A stretch of DNA of 64,000 bases from Rhizobium sp. SSA_523 (GCF_030435705.1 NZ_CP129381.1:744001-808000); one strand, 5' to 3'; shown: positions 9,493 to 18,630, counted from the first letter of the stretch. The notes: generated from the letters alone by a model not told the origin. Translations and numbers: made by a program.

Positions 9493-9521
9493 GCGCCGGC
9501 GGACCGTGAGTCTGCCGGCGC
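9493..9521 (+). other. Stable mRNA hairpin between ugpB and ugpA
   Basis: Bases 9493-9504 and 9510-9521 pair in a 12-base stem (one G-U) around the loop CGTGA. It lacks a T-run. Hairpins placed after the binding-protein gene are known to stabilise the upstream mRNA and limit read-through, raising binding-protein output relative to permeases. It sits 15 bases after the ugpB stop and 5 before the ugpA start. Confidence 0.6.
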
Positions 9522-9525
9522 GGCC

Positions 9526-10401
9526 ATGACCATGTCCCGCAAGTTCACCCCCTATCTCTTCGTTGCGCCGTTGATGATCTTCATTGCGGTCTTCACCTAT
9601 ATTCCCATCCTCACCAGCCTCAATCTGAGCCTGCGCCAATGGAACTTCCTGACGCCGGACATGCCCTTTGTCGGCCTGCGCAACTATCAGGACCTGGCGG
9701 CGTCGAGCGAATTCTGGAATGCCCTGAAGGTCACCACGCTGTTCACGGTCCTGTCCGTGCCCCTGCGACTGGCCTGCGCCCTGGCGATCGCGAGCTACCT
9801 CGTGCGGGAAACGCTGCCATCGCGTCTCCTGCGCGGGGCGCTCTTCCTGCCGGCCGTCACCTCCACCGTATCGATCGCGGTTGTCTTCTCGTGGGTCTTC
9901 GCGACCGATTACGGCATGGTGAATGCAGGCCTGGCAGCGCTCGGGCTGGGCAGGCCGCAATGGCTGCAGGATCCGCACCTCGCGCTCTTCGTCATCATCA
10001 TGGTCAATACCTGGAAACAGATCGGCTATGACGTCGTCATCTATATTGCCGGCCTGCAAGCCGTTCCGCAGGAGCTCTACGATGCGGCGTCCGTCGATGG
10101 CGGGCGCCGCCTGCACGTGTTTCGCCGGGTCACCTTCCCGCTGGTCATGCCGACGACCTATTTCCTGCTGGTCATCTCCGTCATCGAGGCCTTCCAGGTC
10201 TTCACCATCGTCAATGTCATGACGCATGGCGGGCCTGCCGGCGCAACTGACATGATCGTCAACCGCCTCTATGAAATCGGGTTCGTCTTGTTCGACATCG
10301 GCCGCGGATCAGCACTGGCGGTGCTGCTTTTCATCCTGCTTGTCGGGCTCGCCATCCTGAAATCCCGCATTATCGGCCGCAAGGTGCATTATGAAGCGTG
10401 A
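9526..10401 (+). CDS. ugpA: UgpA-like ABC transporter permease
   Basis: A 291-residue inner-membrane permease of the MalF/UgpA type with six predicted membrane segments. The cytoplasmic EAA loop is visible as VPQELYDAASVDGG followed by FRRVTFPLVMP. It follows ugpB by 47 bases and overlaps the next permease by 11 bases, so the two are translated together. ATG 9526 is used, with an alternative ATG at 9532; neither has a strong Shine-Dalgarno sequence because the preceding hairpin occupies that region. Confidence 0.88.
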   Translation: MTMSRKFTPYLFVAPLMIFIAVFTYIPILTSLNLSLRQWNFLTPDMPFVGLRNYQDLAASSEFWNALKVTTLFTVLSVPLRLACALAIASYLVRETLPSRLLRGALFLPAVTSTVSIAVVFSWVFATDYGMVNAGLAALGLGRPQWLQDPHLALFVIIMVNTWKQIGYDVVIYIAGLQAVPQELYDAASVDGGRRLHVFRRVTFPLVMPTTYFLLVISVIEAFQVFTIVNVMTHGGPAGATDMIVNRLYEIGFVLFDIGRGSALAVLLFILLVGLAILKSRIIGRKVHYEA

Positions 10402-11200
10402 ACATCCCGCCTTTACCGGGCTCGCCCTTCTGGCCGGCCTGCTCTTCCTCTCGCCGGTCCTCTATTCCGTCTGGATGTCGTTCCAGACGGCCGACGCCTT
10501 CTACACCGGAACATTCGCCTTCACGCTCGCAAATTACACCCGCTCGATCAGCGAGTTCAATTTCGCCCGCTATCTGCTGAACAGCGTGATCGTTTCCGGC
10601 CTCGTGACGGTGCTTGGCATCACTCTGGCGACGCTTGCCGCCTTCGCCTTTGCCCGGTTCCGCTTCCCAGGCGGCGACCTGCTGTTCGGCGCGACCGTCG
10701 CGACGCTGATGATTCCCAGCCATATCAGCCTCATTCCGAACTACCTCACTCTGGCCAAGGCCGGGTTGCTCGATACCTATGCGGGGCTCATCCTGCCGGC
10801 CATTTCGAATGGTTTTGCGGCCTTCTTCCTTCGCCAATATATTCGCGGCATTCCGAAAGCGCTGGATGAGGCCGCCTACATGGACGGCGCCACGCCCCTG
10901 CAGGTCCTCTGGCGAGTCATCGTGCCCCTCTCGCGGCCGGCCATCGCCTCCATGGCCCTCTACATCTTCATCACCGAATGGAACAATTACATCTGGCCGC
11001 TGGTCGCCGTCGGGCGGCAGGATCTCTACACGCTGCAGGTCGGCCTGGCCCGGCTCTACAGCATCAATCCCGGCGAAGGCCTCGTCGATTGGCCGTTGGT
11101 CATGGCCGCCTCCACCATCACCATCCTTCCCGTGCTGATCGGCTTCCTGCTGGTGGAACGCCATCTGGTGCGCGGGATCACGATGGGCTCCGTCAAGTAA
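10391..11200 (+). CDS. ugpE: UgpE-like ABC transporter permease
   Basis: A 269-residue permease of the MalG/UgpE type. The EAA loop is IPKALDEAAYMDGA followed by LWRVIVPLSRP. About six hydrophobic segments are present. It overlaps ugpA by 11 bases and would form the heterodimeric channel with it. The gene ends with a stop 18 bases before the phosphodiesterase gene. Confidence 0.88.
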   Translation: MKREHPAFTGLALLAGLLFLSPVLYSVWMSFQTADAFYTGTFAFTLANYTRSISEFNFARYLLNSVIVSGLVTVLGITLATLAAFAFARFRFPGGDLLFGATVATLMIPSHISLIPNYLTLAKAGLLDTYAGLILPAISNGFAAFFLRQYIRGIPKALDEAAYMDGATPLQVLWRVIVPLSRPAIASMALYIFITEWNNYIWPLVAVGRQDLYTLQVGLARLYSINPGEGLVDWPLVMAASTITILPVLIGFLLVERHLVRGITMGSVK

Positions 11201-11218
11201 AGCAGGATCTTCCGAACA

Positions 11219-11965
11219 ATGACACGCATCGCATCGCATCGCGGCGGCACCCTGGAATTCGGCGACAGTACGCCGCAAGGCTTTGCCGCAACCGCCAGAA
11301 TGGGTCTCGAGGAAGTCGAATTCGACGTCCATCCGACGGCCGATGGCGCCATCATCGTCCATCACGACCCGACGCTGGATGCAACCACCGACGCCATCGG
11401 TGAGATCTCCAGCCTCACCTTGAACGAGGTGAAGGCCGCGCGGATCAACTATGGCGGTGGCGGCCATCCCTTGACCCTGGACGAGCTCTGCAGCCTTTTC
11501 AGCACGAGCCCCGTGGATTTCCGGTGCGAAATCAAACCGGGGGCGGATGGCCTGCCGTACCCGAATTTCGTTCCCAAGGTGATCGGCCTTCTGTCGGACT
11601 GCGGAATGCTGGAGCGGACCGTGTTTTCGTCGTTCCTGATCGCATCGCTGGACGCGTTGCGCAGCGCATGTGATCGCCCCCGGCTGTGGCTCGTGAGCCC
11701 GGCCGTGCTGCGTCAGCTTGGGGTGGGCACGGTTGTCGAGGTCGCCCGCAGCCATGCCATCGCCGAGATCGGCCTGCATGTCGATACGCTGGATGAGGCC
11801 ACTGCCGCCGCCATCTGCGCCGCCGATATCGAGCTTGGGTGCTGGGCTGCTCACACCAGCCCGCAGATTCGCAAAGCGCTGGCCTTTGGCGTGAAGGTAT
11901 TCACGACAGACCGCCCGACTCTGGCAATCGAGATCCGTAACGCAGCTGAGAAAGGATATGTTTGA
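11219..11965 (+). CDS. ugpQ: Glycerophosphodiester phosphodiesterase (UgpQ-like)
   Basis: A 248-residue cytoplasmic GDPD-family enzyme that hydrolyses glycerophosphodiesters to glycerol-3-phosphate and an alcohol. The metal and catalytic residues are recognisable: H7-R8 in SHRGG, E34 and D36 in VEFDVH, and H49 in VHHDP. No signal peptide is present, so it acts on imported substrate. The usual PENT after HRG is replaced by GDST. It lies between the permease and ATPase genes, overlapping the latter by one base (TGATG), which strongly supports the ugp assignment of the whole operon. Confidence 0.9.
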   Translation: MTRIASHRGGTLEFGDSTPQGFAATARMGLEEVEFDVHPTADGAIIVHHDPTLDATTDAIGEISSLTLNEVKAARINYGGGGHPLTLDELCSLFSTSPVDFRCEIKPGADGLPYPNFVPKVIGLLSDCGMLERTVFSSFLIASLDALRSACDRPRLWLVSPAVLRQLGVGTVVEVARSHAIAEIGLHVDTLDEATAAAICAADIELGCWAAHTSPQIRKALAFGVKVFTTDRPTLAIEIRNAAEKGYV

Positions 11966-13032
11966 TGAGCGGCATAGAACTGACCGGCATCCGCAAGGCC
12001 TATCCGGGCGGCCAGCCCGTTCTGCACGGGATCACGATGGATATCCGTCCGGGCGAGTTCGTGGTCATCGTCGGCCCGTCCGGCTGCGGAAAATCGACTT
12101 TGCTCCGGATCATCGCCGGACTGGAACGGTGCGACGCCGGCGATCTCCAGATCGGTGGTCGCCGCGCCAATGATCTTGCGCCGCAGGATCGCGACATCGC
12201 GATGATCTTCCAGAACTACGCGCTCTATCCGCACATGACCGTTCGCGAGAACATCGCGTTCGGCCTGGAATTGCGCGGGATGGGTCGAACCGAACGCAAC
12301 CGGCGTGCCGATGATGTGGCGCGCATGCTGCAACTGGAACCCTTTCTGCAGCGCAAGCCCGCAGCTTTGTCCGGCGGGCAGAGACAGCGCGTCGCCATGG
12401 GCCGGGCCATGGCCCGCGACAGCTCCACCTTCTTGATGGATGAACCGCTCTCCAATCTGGACAATGCCCTGCGGGTAACCTTGCGGGCCGAGATCAAGGA
12501 GCTTCACCGCCAGCTCGGCGCGACCATGGTCTATGTCACGCATGATCAGACCGAGGCGCTCTCGCTTGCCGATCGCGTCGCGGTGATGAAGGACGGCCAT
12601 TTGCTGCAATTCGATCGGCCGGACGTCATCTACGACCGGCCCGCCAATCGCTTCGTCGCCGGTTTTCTCGGTTCGCCTCCGATCAACTTCCTGCCGACGG
12701 AGAAAGTGCCGGGCCTGGCATATCAAAGCGGGTTGACTGCCGGGCTGCGCCCGGAAATCCTGGAGGTGCATGCCAGCAGGCCTCAGGGCCATGCTCTGGC
12801 GGCGCGGGTGATCTTCTCGGAAATGACAGGTGCCGATCTTCTGCTTCACTGTGAAAGCGAAGCCGGCAGACTGATCGCCATTGCACCCCGCACCAGCGTG
12901 CCGGAAGATCGGGACGCGATTTGGATCTCCTGGGATCCCCGCCGGATCCTGTTCTTCGATGATCAGGACGGCAAGCGGGTCGACCCTCCGGAGGGCGTCA
13001 CTGCCCTGGAGCCTGCGGAGATGCTTGAGTGA
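11965..13032 (+). CDS. ugpC: UgpC-like ABC transporter ATPase
   Basis: A 355-residue ATPase of the MalK/UgpC type. Walker A is GPSGCGKSTLLR, the signature is LSGGQRQRVAMG, Walker B is TFLMDEPLSNLD and the switch His is in YVTHDQTEA. A C-terminal TOBE-like regulatory domain starts near residue 240. ATG 11965 overlaps the ugpQ stop; a TTG three bases upstream is also possible. The stop overlaps the GTG of the RpiR regulator. Confidence 0.9.
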   Translation: MSGIELTGIRKAYPGGQPVLHGITMDIRPGEFVVIVGPSGCGKSTLLRIIAGLERCDAGDLQIGGRRANDLAPQDRDIAMIFQNYALYPHMTVRENIAFGLELRGMGRTERNRRADDVARMLQLEPFLQRKPAALSGGQRQRVAMGRAMARDSSTFLMDEPLSNLDNALRVTLRAEIKELHRQLGATMVYVTHDQTEALSLADRVAVMKDGHLLQFDRPDVIYDRPANRFVAGFLGSPPINFLPTEKVPGLAYQSGLTAGLRPEILEVHASRPQGHALAARVIFSEMTGADLLLHCESEAGRLIAIAPRTSVPEDRDAIWISWDPRRILFFDDQDGKRVDPPEGVTALEPAEMLE

Positions 13033-13925
13033 CGTCAGAGGTTTTTGTCCCCGCAGCCTTTCAAAGGCTCATCCGTCATCACGCCGCTCAACTGACCGAT
13101 GCGGATACGCGACTGCTGAATGTCCTGACGGAAAATCCCGTCAGAGCGGCGATGGAAAACGGGAAAGACGTCTCTGTGCGGGCGGGCGTCCATCCCGCCT
13201 CTGCCGTCCGGCTGGCACGCCGGCTGGGGTTCAAGGGATATCCCGAGTTCCGGGCCTTCCTCCAGAAAAGCCTGCTGGACGGCGGCGATGATTTCGAAAA
13301 CCCGGCGGCCAGAATGGCGGCCCGTCTGGTCAAGGCGGAAGAAGGCGGCCTTCTCGGATCACTCGTCAGAAGCGAAGTCTCCGCCTTGGAGGCGCTTCGT
13401 GGATCCGTCGGGGACGAGGACATCCGGGCTTTCTCCGGCAGCCTGTGCCGAGGTCGGCGCGCCTATATCGTCGGGCGCGGCCACGCGGCAGCTCTCGCAT
13501 CGCTGGTTGCCTTGCGTCTCACCCGATCGGGCTATGACGCCGTCGATCTTTGCGAGCGCATGCATCAGTTCGCCGAGACCATGGCCGGCCTCACAAAGGA
13601 TGATGTAGTTTGGATCTTCGCCTTCCGGCGGACATCGCCGGTGATCCAGGACGTGATCTCGCTGAGCGCCCGGGCGGGCGCCACCTGCCTCCTGCTGACC
13701 GATCTGCCACCACCGGCTTTCAGTGCCCTTTCGCCCTCCCTCCACCATGTCATCAGGATCTCCCGCGGGAAGCCCGGCGAGTCGCAGTCCCTCGTCGTGC
13801 CGATGACGTTGGCCAATGCGGTGATTCTCGATCTGGCTGCCATCGATCAGGGACGATCGCTCCAGGCGCTCGACGCCTTCCGGGCCTTCCGCGCCGGTTC
13901 GGGCCTTTCCGCGGCGCTTCTCTGA
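13029..13925 (+). CDS. RpiR/MurR family transcriptional regulator (HTH + SIS)
   Basis: A 298-residue regulator with an N-terminal RpiR-type helix-turn-helix (about residues 50-85, ASAVRLARRLGFKGYPEF) and a C-terminal SIS domain for sugar phosphates (about 130-260). It starts at a GTG overlapping the ugpC stop (GTGA), so it is the last gene of the ugp operon. This suggests it senses a sugar- or glycerol-phosphate and tunes the transporter or a linked pathway. It is only distantly similar to the MurR-like protein at 20445-21293. The gene ends 10 bases from a convergent GGDEF gene. Confidence 0.88.
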   Translation: MTSEVFVPAAFQRLIRHHAAQLTDADTRLLNVLTENPVRAAMENGKDVSVRAGVHPASAVRLARRLGFKGYPEFRAFLQKSLLDGGDDFENPAARMAARLVKAEEGGLLGSLVRSEVSALEALRGSVGDEDIRAFSGSLCRGRRAYIVGRGHAAALASLVALRLTRSGYDAVDLCERMHQFAETMAGLTKDDVVWIFAFRRTSPVIQDVISLSARAGATCLLLTDLPPPAFSALSPSLHHVIRISRGKPGESQSLVVPMTLANAVILDLAAIDQGRSLQALDAFRAFRAGSGLSAALL

Positions 13926-13935
13926 TCCTCGCGCC

Positions 13936-15201
13936 TCATTCAAGATGCCAGCGGTTCTTGCCGTTCATCTTGACCTGGTAGAGCAGCAGGTCGGCACGCG
14001 CGCAAAGCTCGTCGATGGCAGACTTGACCGGCGTCCAGAGCCCGCCAATGCTGGCGCCGATCGCCACACTCTCTTTCGCAAGGAGAATGGGCTCGCGGAC
14101 CGCCCGTATCAGTCGTTCCGCCACTTCGCAGCCGCCCTCGCGATCGGCGGCGAGCACCAGGACAAATTCGTCGCCGCCGACGCGGGCCACCAGATCGTGA
14201 TCGCGCAGATTGGCCCTCAGGCGACGGGCGGTCTCGAGCAGCACCAGGTCTCCGGCCGCATGACCGTAGCGGTCATTGATCGGCTTGAAGCCGTCGAGGT
14301 CCATCGCCAGCACGACATAGCCCGCAGGCGAGGCCATCGCCTCATAGCCATCGTCGAGGCCGCGGCGGTTGAGCAGGCCGGTCAGAGCATCCGTCTGGGC
14401 CTTCAGCGCCATCTGCTCCAGGCGATGCCGCTCGTCCGTAAAATCGACCGCAACGCCGACAATGCGGACCGGCTGCCCCGAGCCATCACGCAAAAGCCGC
14501 CGGTCGCAGCGGATCCAGCGCTCCCCGGCAACGGTCTGCAGCCGGTATTCCGCCACCGACTGATCGATCTGGCCGTTGATCAGCCGCTGAAGATCGGCCG
14601 CCGTCATGTCTTCCTTCCGCACGCGACGCAGATAGGCGTCCAGATCCAGCCGCGGCATTTCCGGGCCGCCAATGAAATGCGCCAGCTTTTCCGATGTGAG
14701 GAAGCGGTTTGCCGCTATATCCATATGCCAGAAGCCGCCCTGCAGGGCCTCCATGGCAAGCTCCACCTGCGCGGCCCTCTCCGCCAGCTCGATCTCATGC
14801 TGTTTCTGCCGGGTGATATCCTCGACCTGGGTGATGAAGCGCACGGCAGCGCCTGCCTCGTCCCGCATCACGGCAAGATGAACGCGGGTCTGGACGATGC
14901 GGCCGTCGGGAAGGGTGAAACGCTTCTCGATGGAGTAACCCTCGCTGCGCCCGGCAAGAATGGCATCCAGCAAGGCCCGCTCGGCCTGTACATCCTCGGC
15001 ATAAGTGAAGGTCTCGAGGCTGTGCCCGATCAGCTTCGCCTGCGCCCGTCCAAGCAGTGCAAGAAGGGCTGCATTGCAGCGAACGACCTTTCCCTGGGCA
15101 TTCAGCAGGGCAATGCCGATCGGCGCATGTTCGAAGGCGAAGTTGAAGAGGGCCAAGCGCCCCTCAGGCGTGTCGTAATGTCCGCTGTCCTGCTCTGCCA
15201 T
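13936..15201 (-). CDS. PAS-domain diguanylate cyclase (GGDEF)
   Basis: A 421-residue protein with two PAS/PAC regions (about residues 15-130 and 140-255) and a C-terminal GGDEF domain. The active-site motif GGDEF is intact and the RDHD five residues before it matches the RxxD inhibitory site, so it should make c-di-GMP with product feedback. There is no EAL domain and no membrane segment. ATG 15201 follows GGAGGAGGAA with six-base spacing, so it is preferred over a start 39 bases upstream. Confidence 0.92.
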   Translation of the reverse strand: MAEQDSGHYDTPEGRLALFNFAFEHAPIGIALLNAQGKVVRCNAALLALLGRAQAKLIGHSLETFTYAEDVQAERALLDAILAGRSEGYSIEKRFTLPDGRIVQTRVHLAVMRDEAGAAVRFITQVEDITRQKQHEIELAERAAQVELAMEALQGGFWHMDIAANRFLTSEKLAHFIGGPEMPRLDLDAYLRRVRKEDMTAADLQRLINGQIDQSVAEYRLQTVAGERWIRCDRRLLRDGSGQPVRIVGVAVDFTDERHRLEQMALKAQTDALTGLLNRRGLDDGYEAMASPAGYVVLAMDLDGFKPINDRYGHAAGDLVLLETARRLRANLRDHDLVARVGGDEFVLVLAADREGGCEVAERLIRAVREPILLAKESVAIGASIGGLWTPVKSAIDELCARADLLLYQVKMNGKNRWHLE

Positions 15202-15547
15202 CTCGGTTCCTCCTCCGTCTGCTATGGCTGAAAAGGCCACGATCGACGGTGTGTTCCGGCGGTTGGTCGCTGAACAGGCAATGGCTACGCCCTCCTATTC
15301 ATTAGTAGGATATAATATACGTCGGGTGAGAATAAAGTCGCAGGGCCATCGGATCTGCAGTCAGCCTGACGAAAGCGTAGCGGACCTGACCCCACCTGAC
15401 CCGTGCCAAGTCGGAAAATATTTTATTCTCATCGCCTCGAAAAAAGGGAATTGAAAATTCCTATTCCCTAAGGCAAGGTGAAGCCCGCACCTGCAGGTGG
15501 CGCCATGCGCCGGTACCGAGGTGCTGCCTGTCAGCGAGGAGTGGGCG
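15202..15547. other. Intergenic regulatory region between GGDEF and HAD genes
   Basis: This 346-base gap separates divergent genes and holds both promoters. TATAAT at 15311-15316 is a perfect plus-strand -10 hexamer, but no -35 is seen at normal spacing. The inverted repeat TCCTA-N8-TAGGA lies at about 15293-15310. Two CCTGACC repeats occur near 15383-15400. The AT-rich end, 15411-15470, carries the operator described separately. No ORF with coding character was found. Confidence 0.6.
15447..15461. promoter_or_regulatory. Putative MurR-type operator 1 (GGAATT-GAA-AATTCC)
   Basis: A perfect 15-base palindrome with six-base arms and a three-base spacer, 86 bases before the HAD gene. It matches the pattern GGAATW-N3-WATTCC seen again at 21321 and 23641. 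A further TATTCC follows at 15462-15467. It probably binds the RpiR/SIS regulator encoded at 20445-21293. Confidence 0.55.
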
Positions 15548-16198
15548 ATGGTTGAGGATGGGAATGCCGCGCACCGCGCATCTTCAGCGCCCGGTCTGCT
15601 GGTCTTCGATGTCGGTGGCGTCTTCATCGATCTCGATCTCGGGGCGCGCCGGCGGATCCTGACCGGCGGTGGTCGGCCAGAGCACGAAAGCCAGGCCGCC
15701 CTCGCCGCGGCCAGCGCGGCGTTTCGCTTGGGGCGCATCACATCCGAGGACTATGCCGATCAGGTGGCAAGGGCCTGCGCCATCACCCGTGAGGACGTCA
15801 TCGTCGCGGAGACGGCACTTCTTTCCGGCATCCTGCCGGAGATGATCGCCTATGCACGGTCGCTGCGTCCGGACCATCGCGTCGTCTGCCTCTCCAACAC
15901 CCAGGCGATCCATTGGCGCCACATCATCGAACATATGCTGGGCGAGGCGCTTTTCGACGCCTGTTACCTCTCTCATGAGATGGGAATGGAAAAGCCCGGC
16001 GACGACATCTACCGCGCTGTGCAGGAACGGGAGAAGCGCAGCGGGGGCGACATCATCTTCATCGACGACACGCTTGAGAACATCGCGGGAGCCAGACGCT
16101 GCGGCTGGGTTCACAGCATCCACCACCGCACAGCGGACACCACGATCGCCGCCGTGGAGGACCTTCTGCATCCCGGTGCCGATCGCAAGCGCGCCTGA
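15548..16198 (+). CDS. HAD-superfamily sugar-phosphate phosphatase (YihX-like)
   Basis: A 216-residue HAD subfamily IA hydrolase. Motif I is FDVGGVFIDLDL, in which Gly replaces the second Asp, as in the YihX group of hexose-1-phosphatases. Motif II is CLSNTQ, motif III contains the Lys of MEKPGDD and motif IV is FIDDTLEN. ATG 15548 follows GAGGAG with six-base spacing. It is the first gene of a sugar ABC operon and lies behind an operator shared with the peptidoglycan-recycling genes. It may therefore dephosphorylate an amino-sugar phosphate (inference); a role like the MurNAc-6-phosphate phosphatase MupP is possible but unproven. Confidence 0.82.
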   Translation: MVEDGNAAHRASSAPGLLVFDVGGVFIDLDLGARRRILTGGGRPEHESQAALAAASAAFRLGRITSEDYADQVARACAITREDVIVAETALLSGILPEMIAYARSLRPDHRVVCLSNTQAIHWRHIIEHMLGEALFDACYLSHEMGMEKPGDDIYRAVQEREKRSGGDIIFIDDTLENIAGARRCGWVHSIHHRTADTTIAAVEDLLHPGADRKRA

Positions 16199-16224
16199 CG
16201 AGACCACAAACGGAGTTTTTGCAA

Positions 16225-17295
16225 TTGGCACGGTTGTCACTGAGGGGAATCAAGAAGCGCTTCAAGGCCGTCGAGGTCCTGCATGGCATCGATCTCGATG
16301 TCCAGGACCGCGAACTCATCGTCTTCGTCGGCCCGTCCGGCTGCGGAAAGTCCACCCTTCTGCGCTTGATCGCCGGCCTCGATCCCATCACCGACGGCGA
16401 GTTCAGGCTGAACGATCAACGGATGAACGAGGTTGCCCCGTCGCGGCGCGGGATCGCCATGGTCTTCCAGTCCTACGCCTTGTATCCGCATATGAACGTC
16501 TATGAAAACATGGCCTTCGGCGCAAAGTTGATGGGCCTCTCCAAGGCGGAGGTCGAGGCGCGGATTTCCGAGGCCTCACGCATGCTGCGCCTGGAACCGC
16601 TGCTGGAGCGGCGCCCGCGCGAACTCTCCGGCGGCCAGCGCCAGCGTGTGGCGATCGGACGCGCGCTGGTTCGCAAGCCGCAATTGCTGCTCCTGGATGA
16701 GCCCCTGTCAAATCTCGACGCTGCCCTGCGTTCGGAGGTTCGGCTGGAGATCGCGCGCCTGCATCGGGAGATTGGCGGGACGACCATCTATGTGACGCAT
16801 GATCAGGTCGAAGCGATGACGCTGGCGGACCGCATCGTCGTGATAAATGGCGGCCGCATCGAACAGTTCGGCTCGCCGCGGGAACTCTACGAGACACCGG
16901 CCAATACCTTCGTTGCCAATTTCATCGGCTCGCCGCGAATGGCCCTGATACCGGTGGAGCGGGAGGGCAACCGTCTGACGGTAGAGGGAATTGGCCATCT
17001 GACGGCAGATCGCGGCCCGCAGACGCCGGACAGGAGCCTGCTCCTCGGGATCCGCCCTGACGGCATGACCATTGTCGACGCCGAAGCCGATGAGGGTCTC
17101 GCCGCCGAAGTGGTCTACACCGAATATCTGGGCGATACCGCCTTTGTCTATGTCCGCTTCGGTGACAATCCGCCCATGTCCATCCGCTGCGCTCCGGATT
17201 GCCAATACCCGCCTGGAATGCCGGTGAAGATCCGCTTGCTGCCGGGCAAGGCGCATTATTTCAGTTCAGCCACGCAACAAAGGCTGCCGGCGTGA
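16225..17295 (+). CDS. MsmK/UgpC-type sugar ABC transporter ATPase
   Basis: A 356-residue MalK-type ATPase with Walker A GPSGCGKSTLLR, signature LSGGQRQRVAIG, Walker B LLLDEPLSNLD and a C-terminal TOBE-like domain. The start is uncertain: TTG 16225 gives the usual MARLSL beginning with GGAG nine bases upstream, while TTG 16219 adds two residues. It follows the HAD gene by 26 bases and powers the transporter encoded by the next three genes. Confidence 0.88.
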   Translation: MARLSLRGIKKRFKAVEVLHGIDLDVQDRELIVFVGPSGCGKSTLLRLIAGLDPITDGEFRLNDQRMNEVAPSRRGIAMVFQSYALYPHMNVYENMAFGAKLMGLSKAEVEARISEASRMLRLEPLLERRPRELSGGQRQRVAIGRALVRKPQLLLLDEPLSNLDAALRSEVRLEIARLHREIGGTTIYVTHDQVEAMTLADRIVVINGGRIEQFGSPRELYETPANTFVANFIGSPRMALIPVEREGNRLTVEGIGHLTADRGPQTPDRSLLLGIRPDGMTIVDAEADEGLAAEVVYTEYLGDTAFVYVRFGDNPPMSIRCAPDCQYPPGMPVKIRLLPGKAHYFSSATQQRLPA

Positions 17296-17351
17296 CGGCG
17301 GCTATCGAGGCGAAATCAAACCTTGTGAACGAGAAAAAGAGAGGAACAGAC

Positions 17352-18590
17352 ATGAAACGCTACCTACTGGGCGCATCCCTGGCCGTCGCAACTCTGCTGT
17401 CGGCAGGCGCGACATTCTCCGCCGACCTAACCTTCTGGACCTGGCGTCAGGAGGACAAGGCCGAATACGAGAAATTCTTCGAGGCCTTCCACAAGACCAA
17501 TCCGGATATCAACATCAAGTTCGAGGCCTTCGAGGCCACAAGCTACAATACCGTTCTTGCAACGGCGCTCGCCGGCGGCAAGGGGCCGGATCTCATGATG
17601 ACCCGCACCTATGGCGGCATTGAGAGCCTGGCCGGTGCGGGTTATCTGATGCCGCTGGACGAGACGAAGATCCCGGCGATCAAGGGCTTTTCGGAGCCGG
17701 CGCTCGCGTCGGAAACCATGCGCTCCGACAAGAAGCTCTACGCTGTTCCGGCGGCGAGCCAGACCATGCTGGTGATCTACAACCAGGAGATCTTCGAGCA
17801 GAACGGCCTGGCCGAGCCGAAGAGCTGGGCCGAGCTCATCGCCGCCTGCGAAAAGCTCAAGGCTGCCGGGCTGATGCCCTTCGCCAATGGCACGGCGACC
17901 GGCTGGCAGAACGAGACCATCGTCTCGGCGCTCACCTCTTCCATCATGGGCAAGGGTTTCTACAGCGACCTCATGGCGGGAAAGACGGATTTCAACGATC
18001 CGCGCTATATCGAGGCGCTGACGCGGCTGAAGGAGGTCTCCAACTATTTCCCGGAAGGCTTTGTCGGGCTTGACTATGCCTCCGCGCAGCAGCTCTTCAC
18101 CTCCGGAATGGCCGCGATGTTTGCCGGCGGATCGTTCGAGCTTGCCAATTTTGCCAAGCAGAATCCCGATCTGAAGATGGGCGTCTTCGCAGCGCCCGGC
18201 CTGAAGGAAGAGGATGAGAAGCTGGTCGGGCTGTTCTTCGATTCCGGTTTTGCCGCCAATGCCAATACCAAGGAGCCGGAAGCTGCGCTGAAGTTCCTGA
18301 ATTATGCGGCAAGCCCCGACTTCGCGCAGGCGTTTGCCAACCGGCTGAACAATATCTCGGCCGTCCCGGGCGTCACCTTCGACAGCCCGGTTCTGGCAAA
18401 GATCGCCGAACTCAACAAGCAGTCGATCGCCTACATGACGCTTGTCAACTTCCGCTACGGCGAACCCACAGGATCGAACCTCATCCAGGCCGGCGTTTCG
18501 AAGATGTTCAACGGACAGGCCACGCCGGAAGAGGTGGCAAAGTCGATGACCGATGGTCTTTCGGCCTGGTACGAGCCTTTCAAGAAGTAG
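17352..18590 (+). CDS. Sugar ABC transporter substrate-binding protein
   Basis: A 412-residue periplasmic binding protein (family 1). The signal peptide MKRYLLGASLAVATLLSAGA is cleaved near FSA, and the mature start ADLTFWTWRQ is typical. AGAGGAACAG precedes ATG 17352. Given its place in a cluster with MurQ, AnmK and an N-acetylglucosamine kinase, a cell-wall amino sugar such as MurNAc, anhydro-MurNAc or a GlcNAc-containing disaccharide is a reasonable candidate ligand, but this is inference from context. Confidence 0.86.
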   Translation: MKRYLLGASLAVATLLSAGATFSADLTFWTWRQEDKAEYEKFFEAFHKTNPDINIKFEAFEATSYNTVLATALAGGKGPDLMMTRTYGGIESLAGAGYLMPLDETKIPAIKGFSEPALASETMRSDKKLYAVPAASQTMLVIYNQEIFEQNGLAEPKSWAELIAACEKLKAAGLMPFANGTATGWQNETIVSALTSSIMGKGFYSDLMAGKTDFNDPRYIEALTRLKEVSNYFPEGFVGLDYASAQQLFTSGMAAMFAGGSFELANFAKQNPDLKMGVFAAPGLKEEDEKLVGLFFDSGFAANANTKEPEAALKFLNYAASPDFAQAFANRLNNISAVPGVTFDSPVLAKIAELNKQSIAYMTLVNFRYGEPTGSNLIQAGVSKMFNGQATPEEVAKSMTDGLSAWYEPFKK

Positions 18591-18603
18591 TGGCCTTTGT
18601 GCC

Positions 18604-18630
18604 TCGGGGCGGGCGTTCGGCCCGCCCCGA
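18604..18630 (+). other. Stable hairpin between binding-protein and permease genes
   Basis: TCGGGGCGGGC (18604-18614) and GCCCGCCCCGA (18620-18630) form a perfect 11-base stem with loop GTTCG, beginning 14 bases after the binding-protein stop. There is no T-run. The position mirrors the ugpB-ugpA hairpin and suggests the same differential-expression function. Confidence 0.65.

Noticed and set aside
10370..11854. 494-residue minus-strand open frame
   Set aside because: Antisense to ugpE and ugpQ, which have intact family motifs.
13945..15231. 428-residue plus-strand open frame
   Set aside because: Shadow of the GGDEF gene on the other strand.
15311..15316. Perfect TATAAT as the promoter of a small RNA
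   Set aside because: No -35 at normal spacing and no terminator hairpin with a T-run downstream before the next gene.
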